Shown: positions 9,457 to 17,369 of the stretch, in pieces
Layout: every line of letters starts with the position of its first letter
Numbering within the stretch: the first letter of the stretch is position 1
DNA from: Rhizobium leguminosarum
GTDB lineage: Bacteria; Pseudomonadota; Alphaproteobacteria; Rhizobiales; Rhizobiaceae
Length of the DNA stretch: 30,685 nt
Assembly: GCF_001652265.1 (NCBI RefSeq)
Contig: NZ_LWBS01000438.1
Location: 1 to 30,685, forward strand
Direction of reading: 5' to 3'
Position numbers and translations under genes: made by a program
The notes under the pieces: model-generated
The model's input: only the letters and a program-made list of their open reading frames with translations
Databases searched by the model: none
What the model was told of the DNA's origin: nothing

Positions 9457-9494
9457 GAGCCTCGCGGCAACACCGCGAAGGCTCTTTCTCGTTA
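9457..9494. terminator. Hairpin terminator between parE and the DUF2267-like gene
   Basis: GAGCCTCGCGG pairs with CCGCGAAGGCTC (11 pairs, one bulged A, 5-base loop), followed by CTTTCTCGTT. It lies between two convergent genes and probably serves parDE, and possibly both strands. Confidence 0.65.
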
Positions 9495-9498
9495 TCGC

Positions 9499-9891
9499 TC
9501 AGACGAACTGGCTGAGGCCCGGGACGGAAGCGACGACCTCGTCGACGATCTCCTCGCCGGCATATTGCTTGGCGATCACGATGGTTTCCTTAGCAAGCGA
9601 GGTGATCTCGCCCATGCCGAGGCCTTCGCCCATCAGTTGCTGGCCGAGCCCCATAATGCCGCCGCCGCCGAGCGAACTCATCAGCCCGCCGAGCAGACCG
9701 CCGCCGCCGGCACCTGCGCCGTTGAACTGGGCGACGAGATCGGCGCCGCCGGGGATCGTCTCGATCATCTTGGCAACGGGGCCATCGGCGGCCTCGCGCT
9801 GCAGGAAGCCGAGCATCATGCCGAGCGCCTTTTCGGCCAAATCAGGCGCAATACCCACGCGATCAGCGATCTGGGTCACAATTTCATTCAT
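9499..9891 (-). CDS. DUF2267-like protein
   Basis: A 130-residue, mostly helical protein. The N-terminal NEIVTQIADRVGIAPDLAEKA and the following FLQREAADGPVAKMIETIPGG resemble DUF2267-type proteins, which are small and of unknown function. The middle is a very glycine-rich stretch (about 66-95), then a helix-forming C-terminus. No signal peptide or membrane segment is evident. ATG at 9891 is chosen because AGGAGG lies 6 bases upstream. Upstream is a plausible promoter with a 16-bp perfect palindrome at its start site, so the gene may be under a dedicated regulator. Family name from memory; DUF937 is an alternative. Confidence 0.6.
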   Translation of the reverse strand: MNEIVTQIADRVGIAPDLAEKALGMMLGFLQREAADGPVAKMIETIPGGADLVAQFNGAGAGGGGLLGGLMSSLGGGGIMGLGQQLMGEGLGMGEITSLAKETIVIAKQYAGEEIVDEVVASVPGLSQFV

Positions 9892-9908
9892 CGTCGGCCT
9901 CCTGTTTT

Positions 9909-9952
9909 TTGACGTTAACGTCAACGTTATTCGAGATTTGACCGCAACTCAA
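9909..9952 (-). promoter_or_regulatory. Promoter with 16-bp palindromic operator
   Basis: On the minus strand TTGAGT (9947-9952) and TAACGT (9924-9929) are separated by 17 bases. Immediately downstream, at 9909-9924, lies the perfect palindrome TTGACGTTAACGTCAA. It spans the predicted start site of the DUF2267-like transcript. ACGT-centred palindromes of this kind are used by some MerR-family (LiuR-like) and other regulators; which protein binds here is unknown. Confidence 0.45.
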
Positions 9953-10113
9953 GCGGGCCCCTCCCCGGGCGGCACTTTGTCCAGTTTTGCTTTCAATGCA
10001 AACAGTTGTCCGCATCCATCTCCCTGCTTATAACAGGGAAACGATGGTTCGATGAAGGCGGCGGAAGCAAGCCTTCTCATAAATGGCGGCAGAGCCCCAA
10101 GGGAGCATTCCGA

Positions 10114-11679
10114 ATGATCGAGGAAGGCAAGATTTTCATCGGCGCGAGCCGCAACCCCGATGACAGCATCAACAAGCCGGAATATCTCGACCTGAAGTTC
10201 GGCAATCGCCACGGCCTCGTCACCGGCGCTACCGGTACCGGCAAGACGGTGACGCTGCAGGTGCTGGCCGAAGGCTTCTCACGGGCCGGTGTTCCCGTCT
10301 TTGCGGCCGACATCAAGGGCGACCTTTCCGGCATCGCCGCCAGGGGCGAGCCCAAGGATTTCCTGACGAAGCGCGCCGAGCAGATCGGCTTCACCGACTA
10401 CGAATTCGACCAGTTTCCGGTGATCTTCTGGGATCTGTTCGGCGAGAAGGGCCACCGGGTGCGCACCACCATCGCCGAGATGGGACCGCTGCTGCTTGCC
10501 CGTCTGATGGATGCCTCCGAACCGCAGGAAGGCGTCATCAACATCGCCTTCAAGATCGCCGACCAGGGCGGGCTACCGCTGCTCGACCTCAAGGATTTCA
10601 GCTCGCTGCTCAACTATATGGGCGAGAACGCCAGCCAACTTTCCAACCAGTACGGGCTGATCTCCAAGGCCTCGGTTGGCTCGATCCAGCGGGCCCTGCT
10701 CGTTCTCGAACAGCAGGGTGCGGAGCATTTCTTCGGCGAACCGGCGCTGAAGATTTCCGACATCATGCGCACCAGCAACAACGGCTACGGCCAGATCTCA
10801 GTGCTGGCCGCCGACAAGCTGATGATGAACCCGCGGCTTTACGCCACCTTCCTGCTCTGGCTGCTCTCCGAACTCTTCGAGGAATTGCCCGAGGTGGGCG
10901 ATCCCGACAAGCCGAAGCTCGTCTTCTTCTTCGACGAGGCACACCTGCTCTTCAACGATGCGCCGAAGGTGCTGACCGAACGTGTCGAGCAGGTGGTGCG
11001 ACTGATTCGTTCCAAGGGCGTCGGCGTCTATTTCGTGACACAGAATCCGCTCGACGTACCGGAAACGGTGCTCGCCCAGCTCGGCAACCGGGCGCAGCAT
11101 GCGCTACGCGCCTATTCGCCACGCGAGCAGAAGGCGGTGAGGACGGCGGCCGATACCTTCCGTGCGAATCCGGCCTTCGATTGCGCCACCGTCATCACTA
11201 ATCTCGGCACCGGCGAGGCGCTGGTCTCGACGCTGGAGGCCAAGGGCGCGCCTTCGATCGTCGAGCGCACGCTGGTCCGCCCACCCTCCGGCCGCGTCGG
11301 CCCGGTGACCGATGACGAGCGCCGGCAGATCATGGACAAGAGCCCGGTTCTCGGCGTCTATGACGAGGATATCGACCGCGAATCCGCCTTCGAACTGCTG
11401 GCCGCACGGGCGAAGAAGGCGGCCGATGCCGACGCCGCCAAGCGGGCGCAGGAAGAAGCACCACAGCAACAGGGCAACACGACCTCCGGCTGGAACCTGC
11501 CGGGCTTCGGCGGCGGCAATGACGACGACAACCAGGGCCGCGGCCAATCGCGCGGCCGAGCGTCCGGCTATCAGCGCGAAACGGTGGTGGAAGCGGCAAT
11601 GAAGAGCGTGGCGCGCACGGTGGCAACACAAGTCGGCCGGGCGCTGGTGCGTGGGATCTTGGGGAGCTTGAAGCGCTAG
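10114..11679 (+). CDS. DUF853 / YjgR-type HerA-like ATPase
   Basis: A 521-residue ATPase of the E. coli YjgR (DUF853) family. KIFIGASRNPDD opens the protein, Walker A is GATGTGKT (38-45), and Walker B lies in KLVFFFDEAHLLF (residues about 269-281). NRHGLVTGATGTGKTVTLQVL is close to YjgR from memory. The C-terminal region about 440-500 is low complexity (Ala/Lys then Gly/Asn/Asp/Gln). HerA-like ATPases form hexameric motors on DNA or translocate other polymers; YjgR's role is unknown. ATG at 10114 follows GGGAG; an upstream in-frame start lacks support. It is monocistronic, with a RIME-like repeat after its stop. Confidence 0.9.
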   Translation: MIEEGKIFIGASRNPDDSINKPEYLDLKFGNRHGLVTGATGTGKTVTLQVLAEGFSRAGVPVFAADIKGDLSGIAARGEPKDFLTKRAEQIGFTDYEFDQFPVIFWDLFGEKGHRVRTTIAEMGPLLLARLMDASEPQEGVINIAFKIADQGGLPLLDLKDFSSLLNYMGENASQLSNQYGLISKASVGSIQRALLVLEQQGAEHFFGEPALKISDIMRTSNNGYGQISVLAADKLMMNPRLYATFLLWLLSELFEELPEVGDPDKPKLVFFFDEAHLLFNDAPKVLTERVEQVVRLIRSKGVGVYFVTQNPLDVPETVLAQLGNRAQHALRAYSPREQKAVRTAADTFRANPAFDCATVITNLGTGEALVSTLEAKGAPSIVERTLVRPPSGRVGPVTDDERRQIMDKSPVLGVYDEDIDRESAFELLAARAKKAADADAAKRAQEEAPQQQGNTTSGWNLPGFGGGNDDDNQGRGQSRGRASGYQRETVVEAAMKSVARTVATQVGRALVRGILGSLKR

Positions 11680-11697
11680 GATTGCGGCGAGCTGTAG

Positions 11698-11803
11698 GCC
11701 CCTCATCCGCCTGCCGGCACCGACCGGGGTCGAGCCACAGGTCCCGACCCGTCCGTCGGACCCCTCGCCCCGCTTTCATGGGGAGGGGGTTAAGGTGAGG
11801 GGC
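11698..11803 (-). repeat. RIME-like intergenic repeat
   Basis: This element runs from GCCCCTCATCCGCC to GGTGAGGGGC. Read on the minus strand it has the same order as the copies at 15848-15983 and 18721-18861: GCCCCTCACC, a CCCC/GGGG hairpin, a variable centre and GGCGGATGAGGGGC. It lies between the YjgR-type gene and the first ABC-F gene. Confidence 0.75.
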
Positions 11804-11890
11804 AACTTCCCACGCCTTCTCTAATCGTTCACCTTCTTGAACCTTCAGTCGCTATTCCCTAAATTACCTGCCATCGACCATTTCAACAGG

Positions 11891-12007
11891 ATGTGTGCCG
11901 CAATGGATTTCAACCCGATCGCAACGCCAGTTCGCCTTGCCAACGGGGAAATCCATATCCATGCCTGCATCCATCACTCTTTCCCAAATTTCATGGTCCG
12001 CGCCTGA
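11891..12007 (+). CDS. Possible short ORF overlapping the ABC-F start
   Basis: A 38-codon frame (MCAAMDFNPIATP at its start) begins 70 bases before the first ABC-F gene and ends 47 bases inside it, in another frame. Its ribosome-binding site is weak (ACAGG). It could act as a leader that couples or limits ABC-F translation, but nothing in the sequence requires that. Codon pattern alone does not decide. Confidence 0.2.
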   Translation: MCAAMDFNPIATPVRLANGEIHIHACIHHSFPNFMVRA

Positions 12008-13553
12008 CGGGCTGCCGCTTTTTTCCAATCTCGACCTGCATTTCGGGGCCGAGCGTACCGGTCTCGTCGGACGCAACGGCGTCGGCAAGACGACGCTGCT
12101 CAAGCTCGTCTCCGGTGAGATCCAGCCGCATTCGGGGACGGTATCCGTCGGCGGCAGCCTCGGCGTGCTACGGCAGAGCGTTCAGGTGGCGCCCGAGGAA
12201 ACGATCGCCGATCTCTTCGGCGTGACCGATGCGCTCGCTATTCTTCGCCGTGCGGAAGCTGGCGAAGCAACGGCCGACGAGCTGGCATCCGCGGACTGGG
12301 TGCTGGAGGCGCGCATCGCCGCAGCACTTCATCGGACAGGGCTCGACGCGCCGCCGGAGACGCCGCTTGCCGCACTCTCCGGCGGGCAGCGTACCCGTGC
12401 CGGGCTTGCGGCGATTGTTTTCGCCGAGCCGGACTTTCTGCTGCTCGACGAACCCACAAACAATCTCGACCGCGAAGGCCGCGAGGCGGTGATCGCGCTG
12501 GTGTCAGGTTGGCGGGCCGGCGCCATCATCGTCAGCCATGATCGGGAACTGCTCGAAAGTGTCGATGCGATCGTCGAACTGACGTCGCTCGGCGCCACGC
12601 GCTACGGCGGCAACTGGAGCCATTATCGCGAGCGTAAGGCCCTCGAGCTCGCGGCGGCACAGCATGATCTCACTGAAGCCGAAAAACGCATGGCCGAGGT
12701 TGCAAGGACGGCGCAGGCGACGGTGGAGCGTCAGGCGCAACGGGACAGCACTGGACGGAAGATGGCCGCCAGAGGCGGCATACCGCGCATCATGCTCGGC
12801 GGCATGAAGGAGCGGAGCGAAACGACCGGCGGCGACAATGCCCGCCTCGCCGAACGCCGGCGCGCCCAGGCACTGGAAGAGGCAAGGGCGGCGCGGGAGA
12901 AGATCGAGATCCTCCAGCCCTTGTCGGTCACCCTGCCGCCGACCGGGCTGCCCGCCAGCAAGATCGTGCTGAAGATGGATGGCGTGACATCGGGCTATCA
13001 GCCTGATGATCCCGTCATCCGCGATCTGTCCTTCGATGTGACGGGACCGGAACGTATCGCCGTCACCGGCCGCAACGGCTCGGGCAAGACGACCTTGCTG
13101 GCGCTCGTCACCGGCGCGCTGAAGCCCTGGGCCGGCACGGTCAGCGTCATGACCGACCTCTCGATGCTTGATCAGAAGGTCAGCCTTCTCGATCCGTCGG
13201 CCTCGATCCGCGACAATTTTCGCCGGATCAATCCGCTAGCCAATGAAAATACCTGCCGGGCGGCTCTTGCCCGCTTCATGTTCAGGGCAGACGCGGCGCT
13301 GCAGGCCGTATCGACGCTGAGCGGCGGGCAATTGCTGCGGGCGGGCCTTGCCTGCGTATTGGGTTCGGCACCGCCGCCGCTGTTGATCCTCGACGAGCCG
13401 ACCAACCATCTCGACATCGACTCGATCGCCTCGGTCGAGGCAGGACTGCGCGCCTATGACGGCGCGCTGCTGGTGGTCAGCCACGACGACACGTTTCTCA
13501 GGAGTATCGGGATAACGCGGCGGCTGGATCTGCTTGGCGACCCGGCCGGGTGA
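11961..13553 (+). CDS. ABC-F family ATPase (first of two)
   Basis: A 530-residue soluble protein with two ABC domains and no membrane segment, the mark of the ABC-F family. Domain 1: Walker A GRNGVGKTT (37-45), signature LSGGQRTRAGLA, Walker B FLLLDEPTNNLD. A charged, helical linker follows (around 225-325). Domain 2: GRNGSGKTT, LSGGQLLRAGLA, LLILDEPTNHLD. ABC-F proteins bind the ribosomal E site and relieve stalls or dislodge antibiotics. Which job this one has is not visible. ATG at 11961 is supported by the first strand (ITLSQISWS); GGGGAAA lies 11-12 bases upstream. A second ABC-F gene follows 696 bases downstream on the same strand. Confidence 0.93.
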   Translation: MPASITLSQISWSAPDGLPLFSNLDLHFGAERTGLVGRNGVGKTTLLKLVSGEIQPHSGTVSVGGSLGVLRQSVQVAPEETIADLFGVTDALAILRRAEAGEATADELASADWVLEARIAAALHRTGLDAPPETPLAALSGGQRTRAGLAAIVFAEPDFLLLDEPTNNLDREGREAVIALVSGWRAGAIIVSHDRELLESVDAIVELTSLGATRYGGNWSHYRERKALELAAAQHDLTEAEKRMAEVARTAQATVERQAQRDSTGRKMAARGGIPRIMLGGMKERSETTGGDNARLAERRRAQALEEARAAREKIEILQPLSVTLPPTGLPASKIVLKMDGVTSGYQPDDPVIRDLSFDVTGPERIAVTGRNGSGKTTLLALVTGALKPWAGTVSVMTDLSMLDQKVSLLDPSASIRDNFRRINPLANENTCRAALARFMFRADAALQAVSTLSGGQLLRAGLACVLGSAPPPLLILDEPTNHLDIDSIASVEAGLRAYDGALLVVSHDDTFLRSIGITRRLDLLGDPAG

Positions 13554-13946
13554 TTTTGGGATTGGGTAGCGTGCCCATCCGTCTGCCGCCACCTCTCCGT
13601 CCCCCACCCGACTCCCGCATGACAAGTCCCCTCGCCCCGTTGTTTGCGAGGGGAGCGCGGCATCCTCCAACGTCCCTCATCCTGAGGCGCGCAGGCCGAA
13701 GGCCGAAGCCTCGAAGGACACGCTCGTCGCTGCTCCTTGAATCCATTAACCGCCAGCGCACCCGCCCCGCCCTTCGAGGCCCTTACAGGGCACCTCAGGG
13801 TGAGGCTCTCGTGAGCGCAGAGCACCAGCACCATCCTCACTCAGCCACCAACAGCGGCACATAGGCGATAGCGGAGTTTGGAGGACGCCTTCCGGCCAAG
13901 CTCGCTGCCGGCGCGGTGACCGGAAATCGGCGTGCCTGCAGTTCTC
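13554..13946. repeat. Intergenic stretch with a second type of long repeat
   Basis: No gene is visible. Within it, about 13626-13823 holds paired modules: CCCCTCGCCCC / GCGAGGGG, then CCTCATCCTGAGG, GCCTCGAAGGA, and later CCCTTCGAGGC and CACCTCAGGGTGAGG in the opposite sense. These modules (CCTCATCCTGAGG and CCTTCGAGGC) are common in rhizobial and bradyrhizobial intergenic repeats. The outer parts show nothing I can name. The 3' limit runs into the promoter of the ABC-F leader. Confidence 0.55.
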
Positions 13947-13975
13947 TTGCCTCTTTTTGCGGGCAATGTTATTTG
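13947..13975 (+). promoter_or_regulatory. Candidate promoter of the ABC-F leader
   Basis: TTGCCT (13947-13952) and TATTTG (13970-13975) are separated by 17 bases and match rhizobial sigma-70 promoters (CTTG.. / TAT..). Transcription would start near 13982, leaving about 30 bases before the leader ORF at 14011. Confidence 0.45.
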
Positions 13976-14010
13976 GATCGCGCAACCTTTCGAGAAAGGA
14001 GGATCACGCA

Positions 14011-14082
14011 ATGCAATATTATTTTCGGTTTAATCGCCAGCGTGGTCCCGTCAACGCCCTGCAAATGCGTTTGCAGGGCTGA
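14011..14082 (+). CDS. Putative 23-residue leader peptide of the second ABC-F gene
   Basis: A 23-codon ORF (begins MQYYFRFNRQRG, ends QMRLQG) sits behind one of the strongest ribosome-binding sites in the window, AAAGGAGG with 7 bases to the ATG. The last eight codons coincide with a perfect hairpin, and the TGA stop overlaps a GACCAG element able to pair downstream. A short, well-translated ORF 168 bases ahead of an ABC-F gene fits leader-peptide control, as known for several ABC-F and erm genes where a drug-stalled ribosome alters mRNA folding. The clustered aromatic and arginine codons (YYFRF, NRQR) could favour stalling. Known: the mechanism in other genes. Inferred: that it operates here. 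Confidence 0.6.
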   Translation: MQYYFRFNRQRGPVNALQMRLQG

Positions 14083-14249
14083 CCAGAGACCGTTTCTCGA
14101 CATCTCTTCCTGGTCTGCCCTTCGTGGCCAATGCGGCGCCGTAGATGACAGCGCGCATTCCTCCCATTTCCCGGGCTCGAACCGCGCAATCCCGTGATGG
14201 CAGAATGCCCCGGATCGTGCGACCACCCGGTCAAGACCAGAGAACGATC
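14056..14249 (+). promoter_or_regulatory. Candidate attenuator ahead of the second ABC-F gene
   Basis: GCCCTGCAAA (14056-14065) and TTTGCAGGGC (14070-14079) form a perfect 10-bp stem with loop TGCG inside the leader ORF. Next, GACCAG at 14081-14086 can pair with CTGGTC at 14110-14115; the same CTGGTC can instead pair with a second GACCAG at 14235-14240, just before the ABC-F start at 14250. GATCGT at 14213-14218 also pairs with ACGATC at 14244-14249. These are mutually exclusive pairings around the start codon. No T-run follows the first hairpin, so control of translation is more likely than classical termination. The direction of the switch cannot be told. Confidence 0.5.
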
Positions 14250-15770
14250 ATGACACTCATCAATATCCGCAATCTCGGCGTGACGCTGGGCAATCCCTTG
14301 TTTTCCAAGCTCAATCTCGTCGTCAATGCCGGTGACCGCATCGGCCTCGTCGCCGCCAACGGGCGGGGGAAATCGACGCTGCTTGCCTGTATCACCGGCG
14401 CGCTGGGGCCGAGCGAAGGCGAGATCACCAAGGCGCGCGGGCTGACCATCGGCCATGTCGCGCAGAATGTGCCGCCTACCTTTTTCGACACGCCGTTCTA
14501 CGATGCGGTGCTGCAGGCGCTGCCGACCGATCAAGCCGAAAGCGAGAGCTGGCGGGTCGACGTGGTGCTGGAATCGCTCGAGGTGCCGGAGGTCATGCGC
14601 GGCCGGCCGCTGAAACAGTTGAGCGGTGGATGGCAGCGGCTTGCCATGCTTGCCCGCACCTGGGTCAGCGAACCCGACGTGCTTCTGCTCGACGAGCCGA
14701 CCAACCATCTCGACCTCGAAAAGATCGCGCTGCTGGAGACCTGGCTGAATGCGCTGCCGCGCGACGTGCCGGTCATCCTGTCCAGCCACGACCGCGCCTT
14801 CCTCGACGCGACGATCAACCGGACGCTGTTCCTGCGGCCCGAGCAATCGCCGATCTTCGCCCTGCCCTACACACGAGCGCGGGCCGCCCTCGACGAGGCC
14901 GACGCTTCCGAAGCCAGGCGCTACGAGCGCGACATGAAGGTGGCGGAGCAGTTGCGCAAGCAGGCGGCCAAGCTCAATAATATCGGCATCAATTCCGGTA
15001 GCGATCTGCTCGTCGTCAAGACGAAGCAGCTCAAGCAGCGGGCAGAGAAGCTGGAGGACGCGGCAAAACCGGCACATCTGGAGCGCTCGGCCGGCGCCAT
15101 CCGGCTCGCCAATCGCGGAACCCATGCCAAGGTACTGGTGACGCTGGAGGATGCGGCGGTGACGACGCCGGATGGAACGCTGCTGTTCAAGACCGGCCGG
15201 CAGTTCATCTGCCTGGGCGACCGCATCGTGCTGCTCGGCCTCAACGGCGCCGGCAAGTCACGGCTGGTGTCGATGCTGAAACAGGCGATTGAAAGACCGG
15301 AGACGGAGCAGGGCGCCATCAAGGCGACGCCTTCGCTGGTGCTCGGTTATGGCGACCAGGCGCTTGCCGATCTTACCGACACCGACACGCCGATCGGCAC
15401 GATCATCCGCCGCTTCGATGTCGGCGACCAGCGGGCCCGCGCCTTGCTGGCCGGCGCCGGCATGACCTTCGACATGCAGGCGAAACCGATTGGCCAGCTC
15501 TCCGGCGGCCAGAAGGCGCGGCTCGGCATGCTGGTGCTGCGGCTGACGGAACCGAACTTCTATCTGCTCGACGAACCGACCAACCACCTCGACATCGAGG
15601 GACAGGAGGCGCTGGAGAGTGAGTTGATGGCGCATGAAGCGAGTTGCCTGCTGGTATCGCATGACCGCAGTTTCGTGCGGGCGGTGGGAAACCGATTCTG
15701 GCTGATCGAGAGGAAGCGGTTGGTGGAGGTAGAGAGCCCGGAAGGGTTTTTTGCTTCTGTTGGAGGGTGA
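14250..15770 (+). CDS. ABC-F family ATPase (second of two)
   Basis: A 506-residue twin-ABC protein without membrane segments. Domain 1: Walker A AANGRGKST (35-43), signature LSGGWQRLAML with Trp where Gln is usual (as in Uup-type proteins), Walker B VLLLDEPTNHLD. A long charged linker (about 205-285, with RRYERDMKVAEQLRKQAAKL) is the P-site tRNA interaction region of ABC-F. Domain 2: GLNGAGKS, LSGGQKARLGML, FYLLDEPTNHLD. Expected to act on the ribosome. ATG at 14250 begins the first strand (MTLINIRNLGVTL); its own ribosome-binding site is weak (AGAGAACGATC), consistent with control through the leader. Only modest similarity to the first ABC-F gene is apparent, so not a recent duplication. Confidence 0.93.
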   Translation: MTLINIRNLGVTLGNPLFSKLNLVVNAGDRIGLVAANGRGKSTLLACITGALGPSEGEITKARGLTIGHVAQNVPPTFFDTPFYDAVLQALPTDQAESESWRVDVVLESLEVPEVMRGRPLKQLSGGWQRLAMLARTWVSEPDVLLLDEPTNHLDLEKIALLETWLNALPRDVPVILSSHDRAFLDATINRTLFLRPEQSPIFALPYTRARAALDEADASEARRYERDMKVAEQLRKQAAKLNNIGINSGSDLLVVKTKQLKQRAEKLEDAAKPAHLERSAGAIRLANRGTHAKVLVTLEDAAVTTPDGTLLFKTGRQFICLGDRIVLLGLNGAGKSRLVSMLKQAIERPETEQGAIKATPSLVLGYGDQALADLTDTDTPIGTIIRRFDVGDQRARALLAGAGMTFDMQAKPIGQLSGGQKARLGMLVLRLTEPNFYLLDEPTNHLDIEGQEALESELMAHEASCLLVSHDRSFVRAVGNRFWLIERKRLVEVESPEGFFASVGG

Positions 15771-15847
15771 TGAATGGTGGATGACGGAGATGTGCCGGGC
15801 ACCCGCTTTTCCTTAGCCGCCTCCCTCCACAGAACGAGCAAGGGGCC

Positions 15848-15983
15848 GCCCCTCACCCTAACCCTCTCCCCGTAAACGGGGCGAGGGGACGTGCCAAACG
15901 CAATGTCGAGATTGAGGAAGGCGGCGCGGCATGTGACTTCTCCCCGCAAGCGGGGAGAAGGTGCCGGCAGGCGGATGAGGGGC
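15848..15983 (+). repeat. RIME-like intergenic repeat
   Basis: GCCCCTCACCCTAACCCTCT, then a CCCCGTAAACGGGG hairpin, a variable centre, a second CCCCGCAAGCGGGG hairpin and GGCGGATGAGGGGC. It is the same type as 18721-18861 and the reverse of 11698-11803. It fills most of the gap between the second ABC-F gene and the convergent VOC gene. RIME elements were described in Rhizobium as mosaic palindromic repeats. Confidence 0.8.
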
Positions 15984-16015
15984 CAACCACACACCGCCAA
16001 CAATGCGCTAAACCC

Positions 16016-16795
16016 CTACCGCTTCGGGGCCACCAGGCAGAAGAAGGCGCCTTGTGGGTCGGTGGCCTGGATGATCCAGCTGCCGCCGGGGACTTCCATC
16101 GGGCCGTGGACGACCTTGCCGCCGCCTGATGTGAGGCGTTCGGTTGCGGCGTCGAGGGTCGGCACGATGAAATAATAACACCAGAACGGCATCTGGATGT
16201 TTTCCGGCTTGGTCATCATGCCGCCGATCTGCTTGCCGTTATGGGCGAAGAGATAATAGACGCCCATCGGTCCCATATCCATCTCGCTGTCCTTCGTCCA
16301 GCCGAACAGCTTGGAATAGAAAGCCAGCGCCTCTTTGCCATTGCCGGCATAGAGTTCGCGCCAGCCGATATTGCCGGGCGCATCGACGGCCAGTTCCGGC
16401 ATGGGCTTGTCCATCGGCGCCGGCGTCATGATGCAGAGCACCGCACCATGCGGATCGGCGACGACGGCGAAGCGGCCGATGGTCGGGATGTCTTCCGGCG
16501 GACGGCGGACCGAACCGCCATTGGCGGCGAAATCCTTGGCTGACTGGTCGACGTCATCGACATCGACATAACCCGTCCAGTTCGGCGGAATGCCCTTGCC
16601 TTCGAGTTCAGCCGGAAATTCCATCAGGCCGGCGACGCCGATGCCGTTCGCCTCGAAGATCGTATAGGTGGGCATGCCCTCCATTTTCATTTCGGAGGTC
16701 GTCCAGCCGACGACCGAGCTATAGAATTTCGCGGCAGCTGATGTGTCGGGGGTCATCAACTCGCACCAGATGAACTTTCCATGCGTCTCAGACAT
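16016..16795 (-). CDS. VOC (glyoxalase-fold) protein with two VOC domains
   Basis: About 259 residues with two vicinal-oxygen-chelate repeats: the first opens GKFIWCELMTPDTSAAAKFY and ends AVVADPHGAVLCIM; the second opens NIGWRELYAGNGKEALAFYSKLFGW and ends WIIQATDPQGAFFCLV. Family members include glyoxalases, ring-cleaving dioxygenases and resistance proteins; the substrate here is unknown. ATG at 16795 has AGGGAG at good spacing; ATG at 16798 is equally in frame. It is the third gene of a three-gene operon (DUF899, DUF1579, VOC) transcribed away from a MarR regulator. Confidence 0.9.
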   Translation of the reverse strand: MSETHGKFIWCELMTPDTSAAAKFYSSVVGWTTSEMKMEGMPTYTIFEANGIGVAGLMEFPAELEGKGIPPNWTGYVDVDDVDQSAKDFAANGGSVRRPPEDIPTIGRFAVVADPHGAVLCIMTPAPMDKPMPELAVDAPGNIGWRELYAGNGKEALAFYSKLFGWTKDSEMDMGPMGVYYLFAHNGKQIGGMMTKPENIQMPFWCYYFIVPTLDAATERLTSGGGKVVHGPMEVPGGSWIIQATDPQGAFFCLVAPKR

Positions 16796-16871
16796 CATAC
16801 TCTCCCTATTTCGACGCCCCTCTTCCGAGGCCTCATACGAGGCCCCTTTTCGAGGTTGAGCGCCGTGATTG

Positions 16872-17339
16872 TCAGAACCTGCGGGCGTAATGCGCTTCCA
16901 TGAACTGCTTCCAGGAGCCATCCGGCTGCCTGGTGCTGGAGATAAAGGTGCGGTGATCGGCATCGACGAAGATGATCTGCTCGCGGTAATCGGCAAGGCC
17001 CTCGCCAGTGAAGTCGGGACCTCTCGTATAGAGGTCCAGCACATTGCCCGACGCGTCGACCTCGCCCTCATAGATCCACATATAATCCATCATGCTGCCG
17101 ATCCAGCTGCCGATGTACTTGCCTTTTGCGGCGTTGTAGCCGAGCGTCAGGATGCTGGTGGCCTCCTTGCCGTCCGGCATGCGGCCGGTTCCTTCGGCGG
17201 CGAACCAGATGCCGTGCAGCGAGCGGACGGTCTCGGTCCAGGGTTCGCTGCCCGTCATGTCGGGTGCGGTGACGGTCCAGTCGCCGACCAGTCTTTCCAG
17301 GAAGGAATGTTCCTTCAGCACTTCAGCGGTCTTCATCAT
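16872..17339 (-). CDS. DUF1579 family protein
   Basis: A 155-residue cytoplasmic protein. FLERLVGDWTVT near the N-terminus and the run of beta-strand-like segments (GRMPDGKEATSILTLGYNAAKGKYIGSWI in pieces) match DUF1579, a lipocalin-like beta-barrel family of unknown function. The ending MEAHYARRF is also typical. Two ATGs in tandem (17339 and 17336) follow AAGGGAGAAGAG. It lies 30 bases after the DUF899 gene and 73 bases before the VOC gene, in one operon. Confidence 0.88.
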   Translation of the reverse strand: MMKTAEVLKEHSFLERLVGDWTVTAPDMTGSEPWTETVRSLHGIWFAAEGTGRMPDGKEATSILTLGYNAAKGKYIGSWIGSMMDYMWIYEGEVDASGNVLDLYTRGPDFTGEGLADYREQIIFVDADHRTFISSTRQPDGSWKQFMEAHYARRF

Positions 17340-17369
17340 CTCTTCTCCCTTGAGTGATGGTGCCCTATG

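Noticed and set aside
14056..14079. Rho-independent terminator upstream of the second ABC-F gene
   Set aside because: The hairpin is perfect but is not followed by a T-run and lies within a translated leader, so I treat it as part of an attenuator.
14019..15125. Minus-strand open frame of 368 codons
   Set aside because: It is opposite the second ABC-F gene and its leader, with no domain or start signal.
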